Part shown: piece by piece, positions 44,001-55,999 of the stretch
How positions within the stretch are numbered: the stretch's first letter is position 1
Layout: every line of letters begins with the position of its first letter
Assembly (NCBI GenBank): GCA_016271365.2
Contig: CM028131.1
Location: 281,478,001-281,542,000 of the forward strand
DNA: 64,000 bases
Origin: Neoceratodus forsteri
Lineage: Eukaryota > Chordata > Ceratodontiformes > Ceratodontidae
Direction: 5' to 3'
Translations under genes and position numbers: made by a program
The notes under the pieces: model-generated
The model's database searches: none
What the model saw: the letters and a program-made list of their open reading frames with translations, nothing else
Told to the model about the DNA's origin: nothing

Positions 44001-45080
44001 AGCGGCCCCTCATGATATTTGTTCTCACTGTCCGCCAGCAAAGACTGGTCTTCACGTGCCATGGAACAGATATGTTGCAGTTCTGGCTGTGTCTGTGTGG
44101 GGACCACTGCTTTAGGAGGTTCTCTTGTGTGGGTCTCATTTGGATTAAGGCCAAGGTGCTGTGTCCGCTAAGGAAACCATCATCCCTATGAGCCATAGAA
44201 ACATCTGTGCTGGGAGCTTGAGATGTGTTGAAACTTCTGCAGAAGGGATTTTAAATCCTTGAATTTTTTCCGAGGTTGGAAAAACCTTGCCCCTTCGAGT
44301 TTTGAAGTCTGCCCTTGATGGTTTAGAGTCTGGGCTGAAACTAGAGAGCTCTTTTGTCTGTTAATGATAAATCCGCACGTGGATAGGCATCAAACAACTT
44401 CCGCCACTGCCTGCAAAGCTTGTTCGAATTGTGGGGCTCTGATTAAGATGTTGTCCAGATACGGAAAAGTTAGATCCCTTGGGAGCATAGGGTGAGCAAT
44501 CACTGCCACCAGGACCTTGAGACAACTCTTGGGGCCGAGGAAAGCCTGAATGGAAGCGTTCTGAATTGAAGTGACTGCCCTGCACCCTGAATCAGAGATA
44601 TTGTCTGTGAAACTCTTGAATCGGAACATGCAAGTAGGCTAGGTGTCCTGCAGGTCAACAGAGGCCAGAAAATCTCCATGAAGCCCCCTGATGATGGAGG
44701 GAAGGGACTCCATCCTGAAGGGCCTATGGTGGACAAAACGATTCAAGAATTTCAGGTCTAACACAGGTCTGACCCCCCCCCCCCGACCAGTGCATTTTGG
44801 GATAATGAAAGAAGAGGGAGTAAATGCCCTTGTAGTACTCTGTGTGGGGGGGGGGGGACACTGGGCATTGGTTCTAGGGCCCCTTTCTGCAATAGGTCTG
44901 TTATTGCCTACAGCATGGCTTGCCTTTTGTTGGGTTCTGTCAATAGAGGCGAGGGAACAAAATGAGGCAATGGCGTTTTTGAGTCAAATTCTATTCGATG
45001 TCCCTTGCTGACAACGTCCAGTACCCATCTGTCGACAGTGGAATAGACCCATTCCCAAAATTAGAAAGTCGGGAGTGGGT
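44000..45080 (-). pseudogene. DIRS-B reverse transcriptase
   Basis: RT blocks on the minus strand are QFRTLPFRLSSAPRVVSRSW near 44,540, LTFPYLDNILIRAP near 44,455, and QSPIIRTSFAG-type sequence after it. The metal-binding box is YLDN rather than YLDD, so the second catalytic aspartate is asparagine. A poly-C (44,776) and a poly-G run (44,850) mark frame breaks. The downstream connection (MAHRDDGFLSGHSTLALIQM) is at 44,150. Confidence 0.72.
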
Positions 45081-45299
45081 CCGACTGTCTCATTGTGAGG
45101 ACTGCTTGGCCTGACCTCCGGTTTACAGTTGCTGCTTCCTCCGCCCATTACTGCATTGGTTACAAGACAAAACCAGGGTTGTCTGTCAGAGAACCTCCAT
45201 TTTGTCCCTTGTTGTAATGCTTGGCCAAAAGGCCACCTAGATCTGCCAGACCAGGATTTGTCTCTGCCTTGATTGAGGCATGCACAGCTTAGCTGTTTC

Positions 45300-46560
45300 T
45301 CCAGATTCCTTTACTGCTTCCCTGAGTGAGGAGCCGAGAGAAGGTTTCTCTAGGGGGTTTTACACATGGATATTTGAAGAGGTATCTGCTTGCCATGCCG
45401 CAACCAAAGGTTTCACCTTAGCTGAGGTCTGATAGAATATGGTTCTGGCTGCACACCTAACTGCATCCTCGGATATATCCGCGAAAAGGCACAGGCTAGA
45501 CCAATGAGCTGTAGTTGTTGTAGTGCATCCTTATTCTTCTCAGAGTCCTCTGCCAGTTAAATGGCAGTTTCGTGGCCCAGGAAAGGCGGCCCTGGCGGAG
45601 AAAAGGTTACCGTAGCCACCTTCAAAGACAACGCAGAAGCCTGGAAAGTCTTTTTAAAAGGAGGAATCCACCTTACGGTCCACTGGGTCTCTACGGGTAG
45701 CCCCTCTGTCCGCCAGAATGATGATCTTTTTGGTGAGGTTTGAAATCAGAGGGTCGATCCTGGGCAGATTCAGCCATGTTTCGGACTGCTTTATGTCTAA
45801 TTTTAGCAGTTTGGAAATCCATCGCGGGACAAGGTAGGTCTTTTCTGGGTCTTGCCACTCCTCTTTGAGCAGGTCCTCAATAGCTGGCGGAATTGGAAAT
45901 GCTGTAGATGGTTTAGCAGTTGATGACAACTTGAAGGCCAGTTTGGAGGGTTTAGTAGTGGCCGGCATGTATCCGAGGTTAATCTCCTCCATGACGTTCT
46001 TGATAAAGAAATCCAGGTCCTCGAGATCAAAGTGCCTGGCAGAATCTGTGTCTGAATCCAAGGAGCTGTCTAGGAGCTCTCCTTCCTCCAGAAAAGATGA
46101 ACTGAAGTCCGAAGAAGAAGGTGATCTGTATCTACACTTCTTCTGCTTACGAAGGGGAAAACTGTCCCTAGTCTTGTCCTGAGAGACAGGAGAGTGGATG
46201 GTTCTTCGCTATCCAAAAAAGGGACAGAGTGCATTTCACATAGCTTTTTGTGGCTCCTGCTTGGTGATGTAGGGGCTGCAATCAAAACAGGCAGAGTCTA
46301 AGGTGAATGCCCTGTTCAGCTTTTCAATTAACTCAGGGCTAGCTGAAGCCAGATCTGTTGCTGAGATTCTCAGGGGTGAGAGGCTGAAAAGGACACCTCT
46401 GAGGGAGTGGTCTGGGCACCTCCAGGTGGCAGGAGGATGATGAGGACCCTTCTCCTGTGTCAGCAGAGTCCCGGAGTCTACCTTCTCACATTTTAAGCAC
46501 ACTGATCCAGCAAAGGTGGCCAACAGGGGAGAGTGTGGCATTTTCTGCCCCTGGACGGTT
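45300..46560 (-). pseudogene. DIRS-B gag
   Basis: The best preserved gag of the window. The 135-residue frame 45,654-46,061 has an acidic start (MDSDTDSARHFDLEDLDFFI), then AIEDLLKEEWQDPEKTYLVP, ISKLLKLD and a closing ATRRDPVDRKVDSSF. Upstream, 46,236-46,541 has the N-terminal zinc-type segment (LLATFAGSVCLKCEKV). DIRS gag proteins package the RNA; no further function can be read off. The two frames are separated by a frameshift near 46,070. Confidence 0.65.
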
Positions 46561-46819
46561 TATCCGTTGGTTTTGCCTGGGCCGTTTCCGACGCTATGCT
46601 TGTAGATATGGAAACACAGATTTCTTAGCAGACCCAGATGTGCTCCAAGGGTCCTAAGGTGACCAGAAGGTGCGCCTCAGCTGTTGAGGGACACAGTACC
46701 TGTTGTTCTCCAAAAAAAACTAGTCCCTCCTGAGGCAGGCAAAATAATTGTTCAGACTGTATGAAACAATATGGGATTCCCAGAGGATGTCGGGCCTGAA
46801 AACTGATGGCCCTGGCCTG

Positions 46820-49800
46820 TTTCTAACATACAAAATGCCAGCAGAATAGGCCTAACGTCTTTCGTGTCTGCTCGCTTGGTCAGTCCCCAACCCGGTACTG
46901 ACCTTGCTGTCCCCTCGCTTCTCTGGCTTCTCCTTCCCAGTTCCGGATATTCTTGCTGCATTGGATTTTGCTTCCAGAACCCTTCCCCTGTACCTGTCCC
47001 ACCCCTCTTGAACCCTCCACTGTCTCTGCCTCCACCAGCCCCCTAGGCAGTGCATTCCATGGCTCCACCACCTCTCAGTGAAGTAGCACCTCCTCCTTTC
47101 TCCCTGAATCTTCCTCCAGCTTCCAGCCATGCCCTCTAATGGCCCCTTCCTCCTTCCTTCGAAGCACCCCAACTGTTCCTCCCCTATTTACCCTCTTCAT
47201 GTACCTAAAGACCTCTATCATGTCCCCCGGTCCCTCTCTCTTCCAATGTGTACATATTTAGCTCTTCGAGCCTCTCCTCATAGGTCCTGTGCCCAAGCCC
47301 CAAATCATTTTGGTGCCCTCCTCTGACCTTCTCCAGGAGGTTAATGTCCCGCTTTAGTGTGGCTCCAAAACTGCACGCAGTACTCAAGGTGCGGCCTCAC
47401 CAAGCAGTTATACAGAGGGAGTATCACTTCCTCCTTCTGGAGGTGATCCCCAGCGATGCATCCCAGCATCCTGTTGGCCTTGGCTGTCCCTCCACAAGTC
47501 TCAGAGTTGTTCATCTTGACATCCACCACCACCCCAGGTCCCTCTCAGCCATCGAGACTTGTAGCATTTCCCCAGGGTGTACACTTGACCTGTTTCTGGC
47601 CCCCAGGTGGAGTAACTTACTCTCATGCTGAACCTCAGCTCCACTTTCTAGACCATCTTTCCAGAGCCTCCAGGTCCCCTGTAGGCCACCTCCCCTCCTC
47701 CCCATCCACCACCGCCCTCATTTTCGAGTCATCTGCAAAGAGACTCATCTCACTCCTGATTCCTGTCCTATGTCAGATACGTAGGCCTTGAACAGAAGGG
47801 GCCCAGGACTGATCCCTGTGGGACCCCACTAATGACCCTCCTTGGGGATGAGACTATCCCACCAACTACGACCCTCTGGGTCCAGTCCTGGAGCCAACTG
47901 CCTATCCATCTGATCATCTGGTTCCCCACCCCCATTTCTCCCAGCTTATGCAACAGGCCCACATGAGGAACAGAGTCAAACGCCTTGCTGAAGTCCAGAA
48001 AGAGGACATCTACTGGTCTACCCAGGTCCAAGGCACTTGTCACCCAGTCATAGAACTCCACCAGGTTTGTCTGACACGATTTCCCCGGGATGAATCCATG
48101 CTGTCTATCGTCCAGGCACCCTGACTTATCCAGGTCCCCGTAGCCTCCTCCTTGACGATGCCCTCCATCACCTTGCCCACCACCGAGGTCAGGCTGACAG
48201 GCCTGTAGTTCCCTGCCACCTCCCTTGATCCCCCTTGGGATAGGCACTATATCGCCCACCTTCCAGTCTTGGGGCACCCACCCTGTCCTCAGAGATGGTG
48301 AAAGCTCTGCCAGGGGTTTTGCCAGACATCTGCAAGTTCCTTCAGCACCTGGGATGGTTATCCGCCCCGTGCTTTCTCCGCCTTAAGGGAGCTGAGGGCT
48401 TCCTCACTCTCTCAGCTGTGATTTCCACTTCAGTACCCCTTCTCCCTGCTTAGCCTCCCCCACCTGCCAGTGATGCCTCCCTCTCCCCAGACCTGCCGAT
48501 CGGTAAGGGTCCCCTCCTCAGTATCTCTGTCTCTCCCATGTATGATGCAGCACCCCATTTTCCCTGGTGAAAACTGAGGTGAAGTACTCATTTAGTACCT
48601 CAGCCCTGCTCCCCAGGTCTTGTGCCCATTCTCCTGATTTAATCCTGCTAATCTGCCCTTCACCCTCTCGCTTTTTCCCCAATGTATCTAAAGAACCCTT
48701 GTTCCCTCTCCTAATTTCCTGGCCAGGTTCTGCTCCTTCCTTGCCTTAGCCACCCTCACCACTCTAGTGGCTCTTCTAGCCACTGTGCCTCGCACTCCCC
48801 GATCCCTTTCACTCCTTGGAGCACTTGAATTGCTTATAGGCTGCTTTCTTTCCCGCACCACCTCCTGGACCTCCCTGGTCCACCAACAGGGTTTTTGGGC
48901 CCACCGCATTTTTGTCTTACTCTGCACAGGTGCTGGCAGCATCCTGCACCCCTCTCCTGATGATTTTCACCTACTATCAGCGTCCATGTCTGACCCAATC
49001 CCACCCAAATGCTCCTTAAGGATCCTTCCCATTTCCTTAAAATCCGCCCCCCTGAAGTCGGTTACTTGTCTTTGTGCAGCCTTCTACCCCTCCTAGGTCC
49101 AGGCAGAACCAGACCGTGGCATGGTCACTCCCCGCCAATGGGTCCCTTACCTCCAGGCCCCCAATCTGGTCACTGTCTGCCAGACCACATCCAGTATCCG
49201 TGCCTCCTGGTCGGTTCTCACCTGCTGAGTTAGGAACGCCTTGAAAGACATCCAACAACCCTGTTCCCTGGTCACAGAGGATGTCATAGTCTCCCAGTCT
49301 GTTCCTGGCATGTTTAAGTCCCCAACACCACCATCGCTCCTCTGTCCAGTCTGCAGTGTCTCCCAACATCTGCCACCAGACTGTCCTCCAGCTCCTCCGC
49401 CAGGGCAGGGGTCTATACACCACTCCTATTTTACCCTCTTGCCCCCTTGTTATCAAGGTGACCCAAATCGCCCACGGTTCCTCCACCTCCTCTACTCCCC
49501 TATGCCAATGCAGTTTTGACTATCATTGCTACCCTCCTCCCTTCCTCCCCTGTCCTTCCTGAACATAGTGTATCCTCCAGGTTCAGGTCCCAGTCATGTC
49601 TTGCAGTGGCTCAAGTCTCAGTGACCACTGCCACATCCACTGCTCCTCTGTTAGCATCGCCTGGAGCTCAGGCATTTTATTGCCCAAGCTCCTGGCATTT
49701 AGCAGGACTACCTTCCACCCTTCCCCTATAGTTCCATTTCTGCTCATGTTCCCATGGGGATTCTGTTTTCCCTGGTCTGCACTCTTGCCAGTCGGCCTTT

Positions 49801-52037
49801 TCCTGCAATCCTCCTGGTCCCCAGGGGTGGAGACAGAGTCCTCCTTTATCGGCACCCTCTTGACAGCCTTTTCTCCCATCCCACCCCCTTCACAAGTTTA
49901 AACCCCACTTTTCACCAATGAACCCTCTATTTTCAACTTAAGGATCTCCCTCCTCCAAATTGAGATGTAGTCTATCTCAGCATACAGCCCTTATCCTCCC
50001 AGGTCTCCCCCAATCCCCCATCAACCCATACCCTCTGGCCTCACACCACCCCTGAGCCACTGGTTTATCTCCCTAATTTTCCTTTTGTGTTCCCCACTAG
50101 CCCTTGGCACTGGCAGGATTTCTGAGAAGGAACAGTGCATCCTATGTCATGACAGACCCTGGCGAGCTCCTGAATCTTGCCTGTATCTCTAGCTCGCTAT
50201 TTCCTCAATGTCATTTGTACCCAGGTGGACCAGTATGTCTGGGAACCCCCACAATCCTTTGCCAGCTGATATACCTCGAGGCTTAGCCCTGTGCACCGTT
50301 AGCCCAGGAAGCATCTTGTTCTAACTGGCCAGGCTTCTCCCTCCCTATCCCATTTGATACCCCTGATCATAGAATCCCCACAGGAGCACTCTGACCACCC
50401 TTCCTCCATCCCCCCTTCCACGTCCCTCATCCTTTCTACAGGCCCTCCACCCAGCTGGCTCTGCTTCTCCCTTTCTGGGTGCCACACCCCTCCTCTCCAA
50501 TCCTATGCCTCCTCCTCCTGAGTATCCTTCTGTTCCTTGCTCACCCCTCACTGCTCACAACTGGTCCTTTTCCCATCTGCAAACTAGCCTGGCTCATCCT
50601 CCCTTCCTTCCTGTCTCCATTTAGTTCCTCCTTGCTAGTCGTGCTCCTCTGGCCTAAACCCTCAGCTCCCTTTACTGAATCCTCCTTGTACTTCTGGTCC
50701 TTCTCCTTACCTTTCCTCCCAACTGGTTCTTCTCCTTGCGCTTTCCTCTTCCCTGCCCCTCCTGCTCTGATTCACTGCTCCCCATTCTCCTGCATTCCAG
50801 GTCCCCCTGTTCTTCCTGCTATCTGGCCCCTGCCTCCTGCCTTCCACTCCTTTCCATCTCTAACTACCCCTGTCATGGCTACATCACCCCTCATCCTTGA
50901 GCAGAAGAAGGAATTGAAGCGGTTACTGAGTGTAAGGTCTGATCCACTTCCCGCCTTTTCCTTCTGTCCAGCCCTGGCCATCTGCCTACTTCCCTGAGAA
51001 TGTTGTCCCTCCGTCCCCCTTTGTGAGGGCCCCCAGTTACCTGCCTGCTTCCTTGGTACTGTCCTTTTGAACCCCCTCTGCCAGGTTCCCTATGTGACCC
51101 CTGAGTATTCTCCTGCACTCCTTTACCTATGCCCCCACCCCCAGTGCTTGGTGCAACCCTGTGGGAGATTCCCAGACCCCTTCCCCAACCATACCACTCC
51201 CCTTCCCCCAGTTTTCTCCTAATCCCCGCAACCTCCTCCCTAAGCTGTGCTAGCTGGTAGCACACTGGGCAACCACCGAACTTCCAAGCCCAGTCCAGTA
51301 TCATGGCTGCTCCACACCCTGTGCACCCCACCACCCTCCCAAAGATGCCGGCCCTAATGATGTGTGGTTCCATCCCTTCCAAATAGGTTTCTTGGTGAGC
51401 CACCAGGTTCCCCAGTCCAAGATACCCTACTGCTCAATCAGGTCACCCACTAATCTTCAGACAGTCCACTGTACACCAGTAACCCTGTTACTAGGTGCAG
51501 TACAACACATTAAACTTATAAGGAAATGAACAACCCCAAAGCTCCTCTCTCCCAGCCTTTAAATCCTACCCCAGTGGCTAGAACTACATGAGCTGCACCT
51601 GCAGCCTTTCCTCCAATTGCAGGGCAGGTGTTCCCTATAAATTTGCAGACTTCTGGAGGGAGGGGGGGGAGGGCAGGTCTTGGGCAGACACCTGACCCAA
51701 GAGAGAGTGTATCAGCCCTGTGTCTCCTCCAAGCCCAGCAGCCAAAGAACTAGGCCCAAGCAAATCCCACCAAATAGGTTTTAAATCAGAAGAAATAGGC
51801 CTCTACCAGCGCAGCCTGTTACACAGTGAAACATCCACAAAATGAGCCCCACTTACAGCCACCAAATCAATTTACAAACATCCAACAGCACCCAAAACAA
51901 TACCCTGCTAGCCCCTTAGAAGTAAGAAAGGAAAGAAAAGAACTAACCTACCAAGTAAAATCCACAAGAACCCTGTGAAAACAACAGCAGCAGCTACTGT
52001 CCTGGAACACAACTGATCCTGTCCCCTTCCAGTTCTT
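46820..52037 (-). mobile_element. CR1-group LINE with SGNH-type ORF1, copy 2
   Basis: An inverted, near-full-length partner of 31,079-36,340. The 3' tail is at the left (inverse of CTATTCTGCTGGCATTTTGT). RT motifs read DDRQHGFIPGKSCQTNL, VLFLDFSKAFDSVPH and SGVPQGSVLGP (47,768-48,277). The endonuclease NARSLGNKMPELQAML is near 49,690. ORF1 starts MEPHIIRAGIFGRVVGCTGC near 51,380. The SGNH serine block is damaged (RVLLWGFYDQ instead of LLGDSMIR). It splits the gag/5' region of DIRS-B. Many frameshifts; length 5.2 kb. Confidence 0.85.
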
Positions 52038-52039
52038 TC

Positions 52040-52790
52040 TTGGGAGCACTGAATGTAAGAGGGGGAAATCACGTGGAATAACAGCCCAAAGATGCTACAA
52101 AGATGGCTGCCAGCACTAGTTTGCGCTGTTTTTTCCCCAGTTTGAGGGTTGTCTTCCTCACCCCCAATGGTCGGGTTTGCCTTCCCGTCAGCCCAAACAG
52201 ATGAGTACTCATTGTGGACGTCGAGGGATTTCTGCTGTGCTTCGGCATCTGGAAGTTTCCCGGGACACGAACCGAAAAATGAAGGAGGTCCAGTGATCAC
52301 GGAGCTTTGAGAGGTAGCCGGAGGTCCCATTAGCACTGCATCCTTCTCCACTGCTGTCTCTTTGTCCCAATGTTGCGGACTGTGGAATTCTGCTGTGGTC
52401 CCGGGCTTCTTCACTTGTGGCTAATTGCCATTGCGTTAGCTCTCCAGTTGCTACTGGTGGGGGCAGGCTGTGCAGCATGCATGACTGAGCCTGTAGCCCC
52501 TGGCCGAACTTAACGATCTAGAAAATGAAGCCTTGAGGAGACAAGGCTTCTGTGAACCAGTAGGATACCCCAAAAAACAAATAAATGCAGTTAGACAGCT
52601 GCTGTAGTACAAAAACCTACAGAGCTCTGCTGCAGAGTACCTGCCACTTGCGAGACAGGAAACAGACTGGCGGGATCCATATAGGGAGGTGAGGATATCC
52701 CAGCTGCAGAGCTTTTGTTTCCTGCTTGAAGTTGCACTACAGGAAGTGGATCCCAGCTGTACCATAGTCCTGCAACCAGCTTTAGAAGAG
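52040..52790 (-). repeat. DIRS-B 5' region and terminal repeat
   Basis: Right of CR1 copy 2 the DIRS-B sequence resumes. It holds an untranslated region with a phrase shared with DIRS-C (CTGTGCAGCATGCATGACTG at 52,469; compare 27,370) and then the terminal inverted repeat up to 52,790. No coding sequence is recognised here. Confidence 0.6.
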
Positions 52791-53590
52791 AGAATGATAG
52801 GATTACTTCCCCTGCTCTGCTGGTCACCCCCCTTTTAATGCAGTTCAGCATTCTTCAAGCCTTTTAGACAACAGTCACACACTACTTGTCATGCTTTAGC
52901 CCCCTGTCTATTATAACCAGCAGGTCCTTTTCCTCCTCCACTGCAGAAAGGAGCAACACACAGCGTATAAATCCAGCCTCTGTTTCTCCTCCCCACATCT
53001 AGCACCTTGTACAGTATCTGGCTACACAAGACTCCAGGTGTCCAACCAGTCACCCAGATTGTTCCGGTCCTTCTGAAATGTATCACCACCCTCGTAGGAG
53101 TCCCCTACTGGCAAGTTTAGAGTCATCAGCACACTTAAGCAGTCTGCTAGAGACTCCAGCTTACAGACTGCTAGTGAAAATGCTGAAAATCAGTGGTCCC
53201 TGAACAGATATCTGAGAGACACTGCTGAGAACCACTCCCCACTTCGACTAGTGCCGGTCTACCAAAGCCCTCCATGTCCTGCCATGAAGCCAGTCAACCA
53301 TGCACCTCGTGTATGCATTGTGTATACCACACTGGTGTACTCTGACCAAAAATTTATTGTGTGTCATTGTCAATGGCCTCGCTGAAGACCACAAAGACTA
53401 TGTATGTATACAGCCCTGCCGTTAACCATCTCCCTGGTAACCCTCTCAACGAATGTGATCAGGTTAGTTTGGCACGATCTGCCCCTCATAAAGCCATGCT
53501 GGTGGGGTAACCTTGGCCTCAATCAAGTGATACATTATTCGGCCCTTGATAATGGATTCCAGGACCCTTCCCAGCATGTTTTTTTTTTTT
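52791..53590 (-). pseudogene. Old CR1/L3-like LINE, 5' half (split by DIRS-B)
   Basis: On the minus strand: KCADDSKLASR (RT catalytic box, near 53,130), an EEKDLLVIIDRGLKHDK block (52,920), RMLNCIKRGVTSRAGEVIL (52,800). This is the palm-to-thumb order of CR1. The preceding FSKAF-type block is degraded near 53,380 (VVFSEAI). The 3' continuation is at 39,362 on the other side of DIRS-B. A 14-T run at about 53,579 ends the recognisable part. Several stops show greater age than the SGNH-CR1 copies. Confidence 0.72.
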
Positions 53591-54019
53591 TTTAAATTCT
53601 GTGATTATATCCCCTCTACGCCACTGCAACAGGCATTTATTTCCTGGATTCCATAAAAGAGGTTATCTAGCCCTTATTTTATGACATTTTTTTTTGTTAC
53701 AAGAAGCAGCAGTTCCATTGTTCTACATTTATACATTCCTGGGCCCCTGCTCACAGAGTAATGTTAATCTGGCACCTTCCTAAGGGCCAAGGCGCCTACA
53801 GTGTACAAGCAACACATACGGTACATAGAACAAACTCTATCTTCCAATAAAGGCAAACTAGTCCCATTTGCAGGTACACATGCAAACACAGATCCAAAGC
53901 AGGGGTCAGCACTGGTCTAGCTGGAAAGGTTGTACCAATTTGCACTGGCCCCAGCTGGAGCAGGGATTGAGGGCTAGAAAGACTCCTCTTCCACCTTTCC
54001 AATTACAGTACTCCTGTTT

Positions 54020-54265
54020 TCCAGTGGTACCCCTCCCTCCCCTTCCCCATAAGTCCTCACCGTTGTCTAGTGGCACCCTCTCCTCTGCTCTCCCTCATGT
54101 GTTCTCCCAGTTGTCCAGTGGCACCGCCACCCTCCCCCTTTCCCCGCAGGTTCTCCCTGGTGTCCAGTAGAACACTATCCCTTCTCCCCTATCACGTATG
54201 TTCTGCTGGCACCCCTCCCTTTCCCCTTCCCCATAAGTTCTCTCAGGTGTCCAATGGCAATTGAC
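54020..54265. repeat. Minisatellite, ~55-60 bp pyrimidine-rich unit
   Basis: Four diverged units share GTGTCCAGTGGCACCCYTCC, then CCCTTYCCC and a RTAAGTTCTC-like end. A similar phrase (GGTGTCTAGTGGCACCCCCC) recurs at 59,120-59,200, so the two tracts may derive from one repeat family. Confidence 0.55.
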
Positions 54266-55095
54266 ACCCCCGGACCACCCCAACCCCACACCAGTCTCTG
54301 ACGGCAGCCAAAACAAACCCTCCTCTCAACTTCCCATTGGGCCACCATCTAACCTTCACAACTAACGTAAAAAAAAAAAAAATCCTCCCCACCCATCTCA
54401 GCTCCACCATCCTCTTTCCCCATGTCCCCTTAGTCAGTAACTCGTCAAACGTTTTGAAGTATGTGAATAAAGTCTTTCATGAAGCACACTGCATATAGTA
54501 TCTTAACATCCCAACACAGGGCGTCCCATGCTGGCAAGTTGTCTTAATAGTTTAGTATAACACTTGAGGAAGAGTCTCCTCAAGTGTTATGCAAGGCAGG
54601 AAGAGATTGCGGCATCTGGGCCCAGCAGACTAAGATCCTATCAGCAGTGTGTTTTTTTAAGGATTTTAGTGCTATACTTTGAACTTTTAGTGAGTTAATA
54701 AGGGGCACTGTTAGGCAGGGTTGTGGGCTCTGGCGAGTGGGGATTTTTTTTTTATATAAGCCCAACAGGCAAGCGCTTGAGGGGAAACTGCACTGGCCCA
54801 AGGCAGTCTGCACTACTGTGCCCCAGGTTAGTAAATTAATGTTGAAAAATGAACCCTGCAAGGTATGTTCTGAAACGGACGCTGGATACCATGTACTTCT
54901 CTTTTGTTTTTGTTCCATTTATGACGTCAATACTAGATTAGATACACAGCAGGGTCAAGACAGCCCTCACTGCTTTGAATAACCAGAACTTTACATCCCA
55001 CAACCCAGTGTTATGCTAATACAGTACTTTATAGGCCTGTCAGAAAGCTGCGTTTTGGTAGTTCAAAGCCCCCTTTTTTTTTTTTATCTATTTAT

Positions 55096-55661
55096 TTAAA
55101 GGTGACCTGCAAAAAAACACTGCAGCCAGCTCCCATCCCCACATACCTTACAATACTGCTGCGGGAATCTGGGGCTGCAGGGATCGTAATTTTTAATCCA
55201 CTGGTTATTTTTATATAAAGTGTCGAAACTTTAGGCCAAACGTGGAAGTGCTGCGCGGTTCCCAACTGAGCGGGTGCAAGGAGTTATGGGTATTACACCC
55301 ATTTAGAGACATCGCTCCCACCACTGCTCTTATTATAGCAGCAGTGGTGGTACTTTATGCTTATTTTATGGCTTCTAAGGGGGGGGTCTTGATACCTGTA
55401 ATGTTACTTACAGCAACACCTGGACAGGCTGTTGGTGGTGGTGGGAGCGACATCACTAAATGGGTGTAATACCCATGACTCCTTGTGCCGGTTCATTATC
55501 GGAACCGCTACGCGCTCAGACTGCCCAAATGTTTCGCAATTTATACAAAATAACTGGTGGATTAAATATTATGATCACTGCAGCCCCAGACTCCCACAGC
55601 AGCATTGTAAGGTATGTGGGACGGGAGTGGGCTGCAGTGGCTCTTTGCAGGTCACCTTTAA
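55096..55661. repeat. 566-bp foldback element with TTAA flanks
   Basis: Long inverted arms, 55,100-55,325 and 55,433-55,657, start with AGGTGACCTGCAAA on each side, in opposite orientation. They include TGGGTATTACACCCATTTAG against CTAAATGGGTGTAATACCCA. Outside each end is TTAA. TTAA duplication with A-rich ends is typical of piggyBac and Kolobok transposons, so this is probably a non-autonomous member. The ~105-bp loop is non-coding. Arm identity by eye is about 85%. Confidence 0.75.
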
Positions 55662-55999
55662 AATTTTTCATCCCAGGGAAAGTAACACTTCAATCAATGA
55701 CCAAGTTGTCTTGTACTCAGGTGAGTCACAGCATAAAATATACCACTTGTGAACAATTCTACTAGCATACAACTTCAGGAATAGTACAACGTACACTGAA
55801 CTACAACATACAGTTCATTAGAAGATTTTTAAAGATCAGAAATTATGCAGCAGTTGACAGGGTTGTGGCAGAGAATTCCAGTGGCTAAGAAAAGGGTTTT
55901 CTCCTGCTTAAATCAATCAATGTTCTGGCACTTGCTCTTGAACCATAAGTAGAAACTTGGCCTCTACCTGCACACAGTTCATTAGACAGACAATAAATG

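Larger units (their letters stand above)
39363..52790 (-). mobile_element. DIRS-B: DIRS element enlarged to 13.4 kb by nested LINEs
   Basis: Outer ends are inverted repeats. The left (39,363-39,460) has TTTCTGTCTCCAACTGCTGG, TACAGCTGGGATCCACTTCC and AGTGCAACTTCAGGCAGGAA. The right (52,690-52,790) has TTCCTGCTTGAAGTTGCACT, GGAAGTGGATCCCAGCTGTA and CAACCAGCTTTAGAAGAGAG. The ICR is at 39,600-39,690. Without the insertions 40,287-42,710 and 46,820-52,037 the element is about 5.8 kb, a normal DIRS length. Domain order is recombinase, methyltransferase-like, RNase H, RT, gag from left to right (minus strand). Both flanks are halves of one older LINE. Confidence 0.82.

Noticed and set aside
46820..46860. 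Target-site duplication for CR1 copy 2
   Set aside because: No convincing matching flank was found between about 46,810 and 52,045.
51704..52414. 168-residue minus-strand frame as a gene
   Set aside because: It overlaps the junction of CR1 copy 2 and the DIRS-B 5' region, and its composition changes at the boundary.
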